Shown: positions 35,213 through 44,960, numbered from the stretch's first letter. The stretch: DNA of 64,000 nucleotides from CAVXFB01 sp963760935 (GCA_963760935.1 CAVXFB010000008.1:1326680-1390679); one strand, 5' to 3'. Notes: generated from the sequence alone by a model not told the origin. Numbers and translations: made by a program.

Positions 35213-36244
35213 ATGACACCGACGAGGATAGTCCGAGGCGCCGCCGCATTGCTCGGTCTGCTGATGTGCGCTTCGGCCGTAGCGGCACAGGACTGGGCCA
35301 ACGCCATGTTCGACCACACCACCCACGACTTCGGCGTCGTGGCCCGGGGAGCAAAGGTCGAGCACCGCTTCACGATCGAGAACGCTTACGAGGAAGACGT
35401 CCACATCAAATCGGTCTCGTCGACTTGCGGCTGCTCGACGCCGACTGTCAACCGGCAATTGTTGAAGACGTGGGAGAAGGCCGATGTCCTCGTAACGCTG
35501 GATACTCGCGGTTTTTTGGGCCGGAAAGACGCTACGATCCGAGTCGAGTTCGACCAGCCATTCCAGGCCGAAGTCCAACTCCACGTGCATGCCTACATCC
35601 GGAGCGACATCGTCCTCCAGCCGGGCGCCGTTTCCTTCGGCCCGGTGCCGCAAGGGACCGGTGCGACCCAAGTCCTCTCGCTGACCTATGCCGGACGCGA
35701 CGACTGGCGGATCACGCGCATCGAGTCGGCCAATCCGAGCCTGGAGGCGACAGCGATCGAGACCAGCCGTTCGCCCGGCAAAGCGGCCTACAGCTTGACG
35801 GCAACGCTGAAACCGGACGCCCCGCCCGGCTACATCCGCGACCAACTCATTGTGGTCACGAACGACTACGACCTGCGGGCGGCGCGGGTGCCGGTGGCGG
35901 TCGAAGGTTTGGTGATGTCGGCGCTGAGCGTCCGACCGTCCCCGCTGATGATGGGCGCCGTCGATGCCAACGAGTCCGTCACCCGCAATATCGTGGTGCA
36001 GGGCCGCGCCCCGTTCCATATTCTCGCAGTGCGCGCCAGTGATCCGCAATTCAAGTGCAAGCCACCCAGCGAGGCGAAAACGACTCACGTCGTGCCAGTC
36101 ACATTTCACGCCAGCGGGAAGCACGCGTCATCGGCCGCCATTAGTTCCAAGCTTCACATCGAGACCGATTTGCCTGGAGCCAATGCCGTGGACGTGACCG
36201 TCACCGTGCAGGTCGCACCCTCGGCCAGTACGAAGTCGTTCTAG
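35213..36244 (+). CDS. secreted DUF1573 protein
   Basis: 343 residues from the ATG at 35213. A signal peptide (RGAAALLGLLMCASAVAAQ) leads to a DUF1573 domain with the hallmark FDHTTHDFGVVARGAKVEHRF and SVSSTCGCSTP (about 60-70). The rest shows repeated Ig-like ASH/MSP-type strands (for example VLQPGAVSFGPVPQGTG). Planctomycetes have many DUF1573 proteins, thought to be exported structural or binding proteins. No operon partner. Confidence 0.85.
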   Translation: MTPTRIVRGAAALLGLLMCASAVAAQDWANAMFDHTTHDFGVVARGAKVEHRFTIENAYEEDVHIKSVSSTCGCSTPTVNRQLLKTWEKADVLVTLDTRGFLGRKDATIRVEFDQPFQAEVQLHVHAYIRSDIVLQPGAVSFGPVPQGTGATQVLSLTYAGRDDWRITRIESANPSLEATAIETSRSPGKAAYSLTATLKPDAPPGYIRDQLIVVTNDYDLRAARVPVAVEGLVMSALSVRPSPLMMGAVDANESVTRNIVVQGRAPFHILAVRASDPQFKCKPPSEAKTTHVVPVTFHASGKHASSAAISSKLHIETDLPGANAVDVTVTVQVAPSASTKSF

Positions 36245-36263
36245 GCGTAGCGCCGCAAACATA

Positions 36264-36330
36264 GCCGGGAGCCAACGGCTCCCGGCAGATACGTGGCATT
36301 CCGCACGCACCGGGAGCCGTTGACTCCCGG
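36264..36330. repeat. two REP-like hairpins
   Basis: GCCGGGAGCC-AAC-GGCTCCCGGC (36264-36286, 10-bp arms) and CCGGGAG...CTCCCGG (36310-36330, 7-bp arms). They lie 20 and 66 bp after the DUF1573 gene and may also slow transcription. Confidence 0.65.
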
Positions 36331-36467
36331 CTGTTGCAGCGCATCTCTGGTCCTCCTTCTGGATTCGCCACAAACTGCGACGGCTGTCCGGCCCGACTAG
36401 ACACCCGCGACGCAGGCGGTACACTTATTGGCATCACATTACCCCTACAGAGACCTCGCCCAACGGG

Positions 36468-37569
36468 ATGAAAACCATGGAAAAGCGCGTCTATAATTTT
36501 TCGCCTGGCCCGGCCATGCTTCCCCTGCCTGCCATCGAAGAGGCGCAGCGCGACCTGCTGGCCCTGCCCGGCACGGGCATGTCGATCCTGGAGATCAGCC
36601 ATCGCTCGAAGGCCTTCGACAAAATCATCAATCAGGCCGAGGCCAATCTCCGCACGCTGCTGGGCATACCGGCGAACTACCGCGTGCTGTTCCTGCAAGG
36701 CGGGGCCCTGTTGCAGTTCGCCATGGTGCCCATGAACCTGTTGCGCGGCACCGGCAAGTCGGCCGATTACATCGTCGACGGCACGTGGAGCAAGAAGGCC
36801 CACGACGAAGCAAAGACGCAAGGCACGATTCACGTGGCGTGGGACGGAAAGCCGGGCAATTTCAATCGGACGCCGCAGCAGAATGAATTGACGCTCGACC
36901 CGAACGCGGCGTATGTCTATATCGCCTCGAACGAAACGATCCAAGGCGTGCAGTTCCAAAAGGAGCCCGAGACGGCCGGCGTGCCGCTGGTCTGCGATTC
37001 GTCGTCCGATTTCCTCTCGCGGCCCGTTCCGATCAGCAAGTACGGCATCGTCTTCGCCTGCGCAGAAGAACGCCGGCCCGGCAGGCGTGACCGTGGTGAT
37101 TATCCGCGACGATCTGGTCGAGCGCTCGCCGGCCGATCTGCCCTCGATGCTGAATTACAAGGTAATGGCCGAGGGCAAGTCGTTATTGAACACCCCGCCC
37201 ACCTTCGCGATCTATATGCTGAAGCTCGTCACCGATTGGCTGCTCAATCAGGTCGGCGGCCTGGAGAAGATGGCCGAAATCAATCGCCGCAAGGCGAAGT
37301 TGCTCTACGACGTGATCGATCGTTCGGACGGCTTCTATCAGGGCCACGCCGAGCCCAGTAGCCGATCGATGATGAATGTGCCCTTCCGGCTGGCCGACGC
37401 GGCCAACGACGAACCGTTCCTTAAACAGGCGGCCGAACGCGGCCTGTACGAGTTGAAGGGCCATCGCTCGGTCGGCGGCTGCCGCGCATCGATCTACAAT
37501 GCCATGCCGATCGAAGGCGTGCAACTGCTGGCCGACTTTATGTCAGAGTTCTGCCAAAAGAACAAGTAG
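36468..37569 (+). CDS. serC: phosphoserine aminotransferase, frame-broken at about 37062
   Basis: PLP enzyme of serine (and pyridoxal) biosynthesis, converting 3-phosphohydroxypyruvate to phosphoserine. Motifs: YNFSPGPAMLP at the N-terminus, LEISHRSKAF, FLQGGALLQFAM, GTWSKKA, SNETIQGVQF, CDSSSDFLSRP, then across the break QKNAGPAGVTVVI with the Schiff-base Lys, TPPTFAIYML, and GHRSVGGCRASIYNAMP. Two bases restored in the GCGC at 37060-37063 join the halves (FACAQKN, family YAGAQKN) into 367 residues, the normal length. The break falls right before the catalytic Lys, so a real mutation would abolish activity; a sequence error is more likely. Confidence 0.9.
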
Positions 37570-38056
37570 ACTGAAGCGACGAGACCACAACAGCCGGTGG
37601 CTAACAGCCACCAGTCGATCCATCGGTGTTCAGTCACGGTGTTCGGGGGGTTGCGGTCATCTTGTTGCTGGCATATGCTACCGAGAAGCAGGGAAAACGA
37701 GGCGAGAAACCTACGCGACACTGCACTTGGTTTTCCCGCTTTGGCCCGCCATTGCTAACCACTCGCCCTAGCTGACTACGTATCGAGCCCGACTGCCTGC
37801 CCATTGTAAGGCGTGCTTCCGTCTCGACTCCGCCCGGTTTCGACGCACACAGGCGCCGGACGAGCCGAAGTGATCAGCCTTCTGCACCAGCGGTGGGAAG
37901 GGCTTGTTCTGGACTGAGCAAACATAACGAAATCCACCTCGCCAACGGCGGAGATCTATCGACAATTCCCTCCAGACGACATGCCGGAAATAACGCCAAC
38001 GCCCTTAACGAACAAGCAGTTCTGCTTTCTCAAGTCCTAGCGGGAAGGATAAGAAC
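37570..38056. other. intergenic region, one hairpin
   Basis: Perfect 7-bp hairpin GGTGGCT-AAC-AGCCACC at 37596-37612, 27 bp after serC, possibly a terminator although a U-tract is missing. The rest (about 440 bp) shows no gene. GGGAAGGATAAGAAC just before 38057 provides the ribosome site of the next gene. Confidence 0.4.
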
Positions 38057-40175
38057 ATGCGCGAACGTCGTTTCCTCCTCCTTGGTCTCGCTGTGCGTAC
38101 TATCGCCGCCGCCTTCCTGCTGGCTGGCTGGGCCACATCAGCGTCGGCATCTGACTCCTTCGTTGGGCGCGCGCACTAATCGTCGTCCCGGAAAACACCT
38201 ATATCGGCTATGACAACACGATTCATTCCGCACTCATGAAGCGCGGATTCGACGTTGTCTGGGGCGGACCAGACGACGTGGCGGACTCGCAGAAGCTCAA
38301 AGCCTATGACCTGGTTGCCACGAACATCAAGCGCCGCTTTACGCGAGCCCAAATCGCCGCCCTGAAGAGCTATCTGGCCGAAGGCGGTGCGATGTATGGC
38401 TCGTGGGGCGGGCCCATGGGCTGTCCCAAATTACTCGAAGTCAGCGGCCTGAAAAGGGCCCACAGTGTGTACATCAAAGAGTTGATCCTACCCGATTCGC
38501 CTTTGACTCGGGGAATAGGCCGACTGCACTTGCAGTTCCCACGATTTGCCGGTGCTCATGATATCGATAACATCGGGCGGGAGATGGTCGCGTTCGACTT
38601 TCTCGACGGTGCGTTAGCCGCAGAGGATACCCAAGGCCGTTGCTTGGCGCGCTGCGGCAAGTCGGCGCCGGCCGCTGCGCCGTGCTCGGATTCTGCCCGT
38701 CCAAGTACAGGCTTGTTACGGATGACGCGAAGCTGGCCGACAAACTATTGGATAACCTGTTGGCTTGGCTTCTGCCGCAAGGTGCCAAGCCGCATCCATG
38801 GGCGAATACCATCGAAGTATGCCTGCCTCGCGCCGCCGAAGTTCTGAAAGTTTCCGTCAATGGGCAGCCGGTGGCCAACCCCGCGGTGAAAATGACGGGG
38901 TCCCTCATCGAAGTAACCTTGCCGGTCGCAACGATAGCGGCCGGTGAATCGGCGACAGTTCGACTGGCCTACAAGATCCAACCGTACTCACGGCCCGTCC
39001 AAACGTGGTTACACGATTGCAACGGTTCGTTCTTTTCCGCGTTCGACACGCCAGCTCAGGCTGCCGATTTTCTGCATGCCGTTCACGCAAACGTCGCCCA
39101 ACCGCTGCTACGATACGCCGGCGGCAGTGTTTGCTATCGATCGGGCATTCCCGGAGATCGGCCCAGGGAGCGGATCGCGAAGTACAAGGGCGACTATGTG
39201 GCCGAATATCTTGACGCCTGCCACAAACGCAGAATTCGGGTGATCGGCGGTCTCTACCTGGACTGGCAGAAGTACGACGTACACAACCGGACTGCACCAC
39301 CGCTTGTCGAAAGAGACGGAGTCGAAGGGCAAGAAGATCCGCATGGCCTGGTCTGCCCGCTCGATACCGAAGTGCAAACGCACAACCTGAAGCTGGTTGA
39401 TAACCTCCTGAGCCATTATCCCCAACTTGACGGCGTAATCCTGGACGACAATTTCGAGTTCGACCGGCACCCCTGCTATTGCAAGCGTTGTCGTGAGAAG
39501 TTCCGGTCGTATTGTCAGCGGCTGTCTTTGCCTTACCGCAATCGCATCGCCGATCCCGATTCGGACGGGTGGAAGCAGTTTTGGCAGGACGAGATGCTGG
39601 CGTTCTGCAAACGCGTCCACGACCTCTGCAAAGCCCACGACAAGCCGGTCGGCGGGTGGAGTGACGGACGCGGCACGCTTCGTTTCAAGGGTGTGCTCGA
39701 TTTTGCCGGCGACATGCACTACGTGCAACCGCCCTGCTCGGTCGCCTCAATTCTTATGTCAGCGGGCAAATTCGATGTGTACACGTTGCTATGGGGGATG
39801 GACCGCAAGCCCGCAAACATGGAGGCTGACGTGACCGAGGCGATTTGTGGAGGAAGCTACTACGTTGGTTTCTGGGCGACGTATTCGAAGGTCGAAAACT
39901 GCAAGGATAATGCCTGGTCGCTGGGAACTCCGCCGGGCGCACATTGTACACTCACGCCGGGCAGCCTGGGTGCAATTGCTCGGGCATTCGCCCACGTCGA
40001 CGAGGACTGGTTGGCGTTCTATCGGGACAACTTGATTCGGGGCGACGGCCGCTTTGCCGTGACATCGGCAAAACTCACGTCTGACGCCCTAACCGTACAA
40101 ATCAGGAACCTCGGCGAGCGAGCCGAACGGCGGATCATGGGACCCGTTGACCTAGTGATAGCGACAGGCAAGTGA
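38057..40175 (+). CDS. secreted glycosidase-like TIM-barrel protein, two frame breaks
   Basis: A signal peptide (MRERRFLLLGLAVRTIAAAFLLAGW...SASASD) opens the gene at 38057. The next segment (LIVVPENTYIGYDNTIHSALMKRGFDVVWGG) is a ThuA/trimerisation-like Rossmann domain. A small beta domain follows, then a TIM-barrel region (about 320-600: YVAEYLDACHKRRIRVIGGLYLDW, LDGVILDDNFEFDRHPCYCKRCREKF), as in uncharacterised glycoside-hydrolase-like families. Two single-base losses at GCGC tracts (38167-38174 and 38647-38652) split it; corrected length is 706 residues. Likely active on extracellular polysaccharide, but catalytic residues cannot be named with confidence. Confidence 0.7.
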
Positions 40176-40285
40176 GGAAGTCGTGCGCCAGGATTTCGCC
40201 AGGTTCTCAAACGTGGCAAAATGCGGCAGTGTTAGAAATACAAACTCCCTGAACGATCACCATGGTTGAAAAGGAGGACAAAGTA

Positions 40286-41389
40286 ATGCGACTCGTATCA
40301 AAGTGGATGTTTCTCTGGCTGGTGCTAGTTCCAATGCGTTGCGGCACACTGTGGGCGGACGACGCTGCCGTTATGCCTATGAATCACGCAGAACTCATGG
40401 TGTACCGCACGCCAGACGGCCAGTTGCGGCCGGTGCGCACGCGGGAAGACTGGGCCATTCGTCGCCGGCAGATCATCGCCGGGATGGAACAGGTTATGGG
40501 CAAGCTGCCCGAGCGACCGAAAACGCCGCCGAAGGTAGTGATCATCGACCGCCTCGCTGGAGACGGCTATGTGCGAGTCAACCTGAAGTATCAGGTGTCC
40601 GACGATGTGTACGTGCCGGCACACCTGTACCTTCCCGAAAAACGCCCGGCGGGGCGACGGTCGCCAGCGATGTTGGCGCTACATGGCACTTCGCCGCTGG
40701 GTAAGCTGGTAGTGGCCGGCAAAGGCCCCACGCCAAACCGTGGCTATGCCGTGGAATTGGCCCAGCGCGGCTACGTCGTGCTGGCCCCCGATTATCCGTC
40801 GATGGGCGACTACCCGTGCGATTTCAAGGACGACAAGTTTGCCTCGGGAAGCATGATGGCAATCGTCAACCACATGCGCGGCGTCGATCTGTTGCAGGCC
40901 CGCGAGGAGGTTGACCCCCAGCGCATCGGCGTGATCGGTCATTCCTTGGGCGGCCACAATTCGATGTTCTTAGGCGTTTTCGACACCCGCGTCAAAGTGA
41001 TCGTCTCAAGCTGCGGTTGGACGCCGTTTCACGATTATTACGGCGGCGATCTGAAGGGCTGGGCTCAAGATCGGTACATGCCGCGGATTCGCAACGTTTA
41101 CGGGCTGAACGCCGACCGCATGCCGTTCGATTTCTATGAGGTGGCGGCCGCCTTAGCACCGCGGGCCTTCTTCTCCAACTCGCCCCTTCACGACGATAAC
41201 TTCGATGTCCGCGGCGTGAGGAAGGCGGAGCCAAAGATCCGCGAGGTTTACGCATTGTTGGGCGCGGCCGACCGTCTGCAAATCGTCCATCCGGATGCGG
41301 AACACGATTTCCCAGTAGCGGTACGGCGAGAAGCCTTCGCTTTCATCGACCGGATCCTCGAACATACGCCAACGTGGAATGTTCCGTAG
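40286..41389 (+). CDS. secreted alpha/beta hydrolase (dienelactone hydrolase / acetyl xylan esterase type)
   Basis: 367 residues from the ATG at 40286, with AAAAGGAGG 8 bases upstream. A signal peptide (MRLVSKWMFLWLVLVPMRCG) is followed by an alpha/beta hydrolase fold: MLALHGTSPLGK (oxyanion side), VVLAPDYPSMGDY, the nucleophile elbow GHSLGGHNS (Ser about 223), and a late HDFP with the catalytic His. It is related to planctomycete acetyl xylan esterase-like proteins. It follows the glycosidase-like gene by 110 bp, so both may act on the same polymer. The IS1111-type element lies 28 bp beyond its stop. Confidence 0.82.
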   Translation: MRLVSKWMFLWLVLVPMRCGTLWADDAAVMPMNHAELMVYRTPDGQLRPVRTREDWAIRRRQIIAGMEQVMGKLPERPKTPPKVVIIDRLAGDGYVRVNLKYQVSDDVYVPAHLYLPEKRPAGRRSPAMLALHGTSPLGKLVVAGKGPTPNRGYAVELAQRGYVVLAPDYPSMGDYPCDFKDDKFASGSMMAIVNHMRGVDLLQAREEVDPQRIGVIGHSLGGHNSMFLGVFDTRVKVIVSSCGWTPFHDYYGGDLKGWAQDRYMPRIRNVYGLNADRMPFDFYEVAAALAPRAFFSNSPLHDDNFDVRGVRKAEPKIREVYALLGAADRLQIVHPDAEHDFPVAVRREAFAFIDRILEHTPTWNVP

Positions 41390-41427
41390 TTTTTGGGAAC
41401 GGAAAAGGTGTCACCCATAACCGCCGC

Positions 41428-41751
41428 TGAGTCAAGGCCCGGATTTTCGGATTTTCCAGGATCATAACAACATCGGAACGGAGAGAGGCTAGCCGGGGTC
41501 CAGGGGCGGCAATGAGCGCCCTGGTCGGCGAATGGATTCGCCGAAAGGCTCCGGCATGGACTGCCAACTCCGTTTATCGTTACTTCGCGCACTGTGTAGT
41601 CACCCATTCGTGCCGTCCAGGCCGAGGCCCGTCGCATATTGTACTGTTCACGGCCGCAGTGCCCAATCAGGAACGCAGTGCAAACCCAGCGTCTCACGAG
41701 ACACCTTTGCGGGCCAGCAGCGACCGTACTCGTGCGCGATCTCGTCTTTCT
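41428..41751 (-). ncRNA. candidate bridge/seek RNA region of the IS1111-type element
   Basis: In IS1111-group elements the guide RNA that selects the target is made from the non-coding stretch downstream of the transposase. Here that stretch is 324 bp. It shares two conserved blocks with copy 2: next to the repeat (41428-41540 against 52476-52590) and 41602-41669 against 52685-52755 (for example ATTGTACTGTTCA and CGGCCGCAGTGCCCAATCA). The parts in between diverge, as guide loops would. The exact RNA ends are not known. Confidence 0.35.
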
Positions 41752-42756
41752 CTAGGCGACTTGGCTGGCATGTTCGTGGTGCCAACGTCGCAGCCGCTTC
41801 CAACAAATCTCCGCCAGCTTGCGGGCAACCGCCACCCGCGCAATCTTTGCGCCGGACCGCTTGCGCACCCGCGTGTAGAAGTTTTTCAGTGCGGCGTCCT
41901 GGCGAATGGCCTTCATGGCGGCCTCGACAAGAATCCAGCGCAACCAGTTCGATCCTTGCCGGGTGATCGATCCTCGATAACAATGTCCGCCCGACTGGTG
42001 CACGCGGCAAGTTAGTCCGGCGTAAGCCCCGACTTGTTTGGCGGCGTGAAAGCGCTCCGGCTCGCCGAGTTCGGCCACGATCAACAGTGCCGAGTACAAG
42101 CCAATGCCGTGAATGTCGGTCAACGCCTCCCTTTGTGGAAACTGCGTCGCCATCCGCTCGAGGTGCTCGTCAATGATCGTTGCTTGTCGGCCAAAGTGTC
42201 TCAGCCGCGCCAACAGCTCGTCGCGGACAAGATTTTCGATCCAGCCGAAGTCTTGACCGCGAAACCAAGCCAAACCGCGCACACCGAAGGGCGTTCGGTA
42301 GGGCGATTGCCGATTTCGCCTGGCCAGCAAGGCCCGCAGTTGAATCTTTGCCTCGGCCAATTCGCGGCCCAGCCGCGCGCGGCGGCGCGTCAGATCGCGC
42401 AACTGCTGGTAGGGTTCTGGTGGAATATAGGCCAGTGGAATCTGGTTGATCCGCAGCAGATTGGCGAGCAACTGTGCATCCAACTTGTCGGTTTTGCTGC
42501 GCCGCTGTACCATGGCGCGGAGACGTAAGGGATGGGCCAACAGGATCGTGCCGTACGGGGCGAGCAGGTCGTAGAGCCAGCGATAGGTGGCGCTGGCCTC
42601 GATGACCGCGCGGAAACGTTTCCACTGTTGAACTGCCTCAACGATGGCAGCGGTGTCTTCGCAGCGAATCGTCGTCGGTTTGGTGGCTTCACCCGCGTCG
42701 TTTACGGCCGCCATCACAATAGTCTCACGGTGTAGATCAATACCAACGTACCACAT
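41752..42756 (-). CDS. IS110/IS1111-family transposase (RuvC-like recombinase)
   Basis: 334 residues from the ATG at 42756 (MWYVGIDLHRETIVMAAVND). The N-terminal DEDD/RuvC-like domain has the first Asp in GIDLH, the Glu in VIEASATYRW (about 56-65) and the later acids in KTDKLDAQLLANLL (about 94-107). The C-terminal Transposase_20 domain shows DIHGIGLYSALLIVAELGE and QVGAYAGLTCRVHQSGG, with the conserved Ser region. It directs excision and insertion with a guide RNA. The frame is intact, so this copy may be active. GGAGACC lies just upstream. Confidence 0.92.
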   Translation of the reverse strand: MWYVGIDLHRETIVMAAVNDAGEATKPTTIRCEDTAAIVEAVQQWKRFRAVIEASATYRWLYDLLAPYGTILLAHPLRLRAMVQRRSKTDKLDAQLLANLLRINQIPLAYIPPEPYQQLRDLTRRRARLGRELAEAKIQLRALLARRNRQSPYRTPFGVRGLAWFRGQDFGWIENLVRDELLARLRHFGRQATIIDEHLERMATQFPQREALTDIHGIGLYSALLIVAELGEPERFHAAKQVGAYAGLTCRVHQSGGHCYRGSITRQGSNWLRWILVEAAMKAIRQDAALKNFYTRVRKRSGAKIARVAVARKLAEICWKRLRRWHHEHASQVA

Positions 42757-42856
42757 GAACAGGTCTCCTTGTTTGGTGGAGAAAAGATGGACTGTTACGA
42801 GTCTCCATCCTACTCCACCAGCAAGGGGCCTCAACATGCGGCGGTTATAGTATCAG

Positions 42857-43231
42857 GAACCGTTTTCGGTTCACCAGGGGAGTGCCATTAGATCGCAGCC
42901 CTCACCCTAAGCCTCTCCCGGCGGGAGAGGGGATCAAAAGAAGTCGGGGCGGGAGGATTTGGACCTCTGACTTTCTGGGCCGTAGGGGCGCCTGTCCGCC
43001 GCCGCTGAGATTCTTCGCTGCGCTCAGAATGACGGAACGTGCTTGCGGAATGACGGGACTGCTTGCAGAATGACGGGACTGCTTGCAGAATGACGGGACT
43101 GCTTGCAGAATGACGGGAGCGATAATTGGTGCGTGCAAGCACGCACCCTACTACTGCCCTCAGAATGACGGGACAATGCGCTCAGAATGACGGGACTGCT
43201 TGCAGAATGACGGGACGTATTTCAGGCCGGC
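42857..43231. other. repeat-filled intergenic region
   Basis: Holds GAACCG-TTTT-CGGTTC (42857-42872), the common dispersed palindrome CCTCTCCC...GGGAGAGG (42912-42930), CTTCGCTGCGCTCAGAATGAC (43013-43033), and the 20-bp tandem array described separately. No gene. Confidence 0.6.
43041..43118. repeat. 20-bp tandem repeat array
   Basis: Unit GCTTGCAGAATGACGGGACT in four head-to-tail copies with an exact 20-bp period: 43041-43060 (one change), 43061-43080, 43081-43100 and a partial copy 43101-43118. Further units reappear at about 43160-43217 after a 40-bp interruption. No spacers, so not a CRISPR array. Confidence 0.85.
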
Positions 43232-43801
43232 TCACTGCGGTTTCGTCGTCGGCTTCGGTTCGAGCTTGAGCGCGGCCGAGTTGATGCAGTAGCGCAGGCC
43301 GGTTGGCCCAGGGCCGTCGTCGAAGACGTGCCCAAGATGGGCGCCGCAATGCTGGCAGGTCACTTCGGTGCGGACCATAAAATGGCTCGTGTCGCGCGAT
43401 TCGGCGATGTTGCTTTCGCTCGTGGGCTTAGTGAAACTCGGCCAGCCGCACGCTGACGCGAACTTCGCATCGGACTCGAACAGCGGCTCGCCGCAGCAGA
43501 CGCAACGATAGACGCCTTCATCGGTCGAGTTCCAGTATTTGCCCGAGAAGGGAGCCTCGGTCCCTTTCTCCCGAGTGACATGATATTGCGCGGGCGTGAG
43601 GACCTTCTTCCAATCGGCATCCGTCTTCGCGGCCAACGTGGATGGGTCTTCTTCCGATCGAGGTGTAATCATCTTGCCAGACTCCTGGTTGTCCCTCGTT
43701 GCTTGTGCAACCCAATAGCAGTCGGGGCAGTCGCCCGATCGACCACAACCCACGACCAGGGCCAAAATGCCCATCCACCAGTAACGTCCGACTGCAACCA
43801 C
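43232..43801 (-). CDS. msrB: peptide-methionine (R)-S-oxide reductase, lipoprotein form
   Basis: 189 residues. GTG at 43801 with AAGGAG 7 bases upstream. The signal ends in the lipobox VVGC, so the enzyme is likely anchored outside the cytoplasm. The SelR domain covers about 65-180: YHVTREKGTEAPFSG, YRCVCCGEPLFESDAKF with two zinc Cys, CGWPSF, HCGAHLGHVF with two more zinc Cys, and the catalytic RYCINSAAL with Cys. It repairs oxidised methionine in exported proteins. Confidence 0.9.
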   Translation of the reverse strand: MVAVGRYWWMGILALVVGCGRSGDCPDCYWVAQATRDNQESGKMITPRSEEDPSTLAAKTDADWKKVLTPAQYHVTREKGTEAPFSGKYWNSTDEGVYRCVCCGEPLFESDAKFASACGWPSFTKPTSESNIAESRDTSHFMVRTEVTCQHCGAHLGHVFDDGPGPTGLRYCINSAALKLEPKPTTKPQ

Positions 43802-43885
43802 GTGTCGCTCCTTAACTGCCTTCCACTCCCGAATTCTACAAACTGCCGTAACCTTTGGCAAATTGCCGGTAAGTCCTTCGCGTCA

Positions 43886-43954
43886 TCGCCCTTTCGCGAT
43901 TTTGCGATTTGCCTGGACCAATCCGATCGGAATCGCGAAGGCGCGAAAGGGCGA
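43886..43954. repeat. REP-like palindrome, 24-base arms
   Basis: TCGCCCTTTCGCG...GCGATT at 43886-43909 pairs, with a few mismatches, with 43931-43954 around a 21-base loop; a further direct piece GCGAAATCGCGAAGA follows. It sits between msrB and the sugar-binding gene. Confidence 0.6.
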
Positions 43955-44016
43955 AATCGCGAAGAGGCCCAAAAAGGTGGTAAGCTTGTATTGGTGAAAT
44001 AGAGGAGTATTGAAGC

Positions 44017-44960
44017 ATGCAACGACCCGTACAATCTCGTCCTGTCCTGATATGGCTGATGATGTTCCTGCCCCTGTTGGGCTGTCGAAAGCCGGAGGCG
44101 GGGGCGCCGTCGCGGCCTGGGCCGGCGGAACGTCGCATCGGCGTAAGCTTGGCCAGCGTGGACAGCCCGTGGCGTGCCCAGTTGAAGGCCGACATCGCGG
44201 CCGCGGCAGTGCAACAGCCCGACTGGCATCTGGACATTCTGGATGCGCAGAACGACGCGGCCAAACAGCGGGCACAACTCGACGAGTTTCTTGGCAGCCG
44301 TATGGACGTCGTCATTGTCGATCCAATCGACTCCTCGACTGCCACCGAGCCTGTGGCCAAGCTCATCAACGCAGGCATCCCCGTCATCGTTTTGGAACGG
44401 CCAGTCATCGGCGATAAGTACACTTGCTTCATCGCCAGCGATCCGAAGCAGATCGGCACCGAGGCCGGCAACTGGTTGGCCGAACGTCTGAAAGGAAAAG
44501 GAAAGATCGTCGATTTGCGGGGGCCAGTCGATTCGCACTGGACCGATACTCTGCATGCGGCTTTTCAGACGGCTCTTCGCGACCCGGGCTACCGATTCGT
44601 GTTCAGCGAGCACGTGGATCCGCCCAAAGTGGACGCCGCGAAAGTGATGGACACGGCCTTGAGCCGGCTGGAGAAGATCGACGCCGTATTCGCCTACGAC
44701 GATGCGGCCGCTTATGCGGCGTACCAGACGGTCAAGGCGGCGGGGCGCAAAAGGGCGTGCTGTTCCTGGGCGTCGGTGGTCTGCCTGACCAGGGGGCCAC
44801 CTACGTCGCGCAAGGAGACCTTAGCGCAACGTTCGCCAACCCGACCGGCGGCGCGGAGGCGGTCGAAATTGCCGCAAAGGCACTTCACGGCGAAAAAGTG
44901 CCTAAGAACATCGTGCCGCCCACACGAGTAATCGCGGGGAAACAGGAGGCCGCGAGATGA
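44017..44960 (+). CDS. sugar-type periplasmic binding lipoprotein, frame-broken at about 44746
   Basis: A lipoprotein signal (LIWLMMFLPLLGC, lipobox L-L-G-C) precedes a type 1 periplasmic binding fold of the ribose-binding group. Evidence: RRIGVSLASVDSPWRAQLKADI, LDILDAQNDAAKQRAQLDEF, VDVVIVDPIDS-like text, IPVIVLERPV, YTCFIASDPKQIG and EAGNWLAERLKGKGKIVDLRG, then after the break GVLFLGVGGLPDQGATYVAQG and PTGGAEAVEIAAKAL. One base restored at the GCGC 44745-44748 gives 314 residues. No permease or ATPase gene lies beside it, so it may feed a remote ABC transporter or act as a sensor. Confidence 0.82.

Larger units (their letters stand above)
41417..42848 (-). mobile_element. IS110-family element of the IS1111 group, copy 1 (intact)
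   Basis: Subterminal inverted repeats ATAACCGCCGC (41417-41427) and its exact complement (42838-42848) enclose one intact transposase gene. Outside the repeats both window copies share a few bases (CC on one side, AGTATCAG on the other), typical of IS1111-group ends where the repeats are subterminal. The non-coding part is long (324 bp) after the transposase and short (81 bp) before it. No target duplication is expected for this family. Confidence 0.85.

Noticed and set aside
35141..36124. 327-codon open frame opposite the DUF1573 gene
   Set aside because: Antisense shadow; the plus strand codes for a signal peptide and the DUF1573 Cys motif.
43041..43217. CRISPR array
   Set aside because: The 20-bp units touch each other without spacers, and no cas gene is present.
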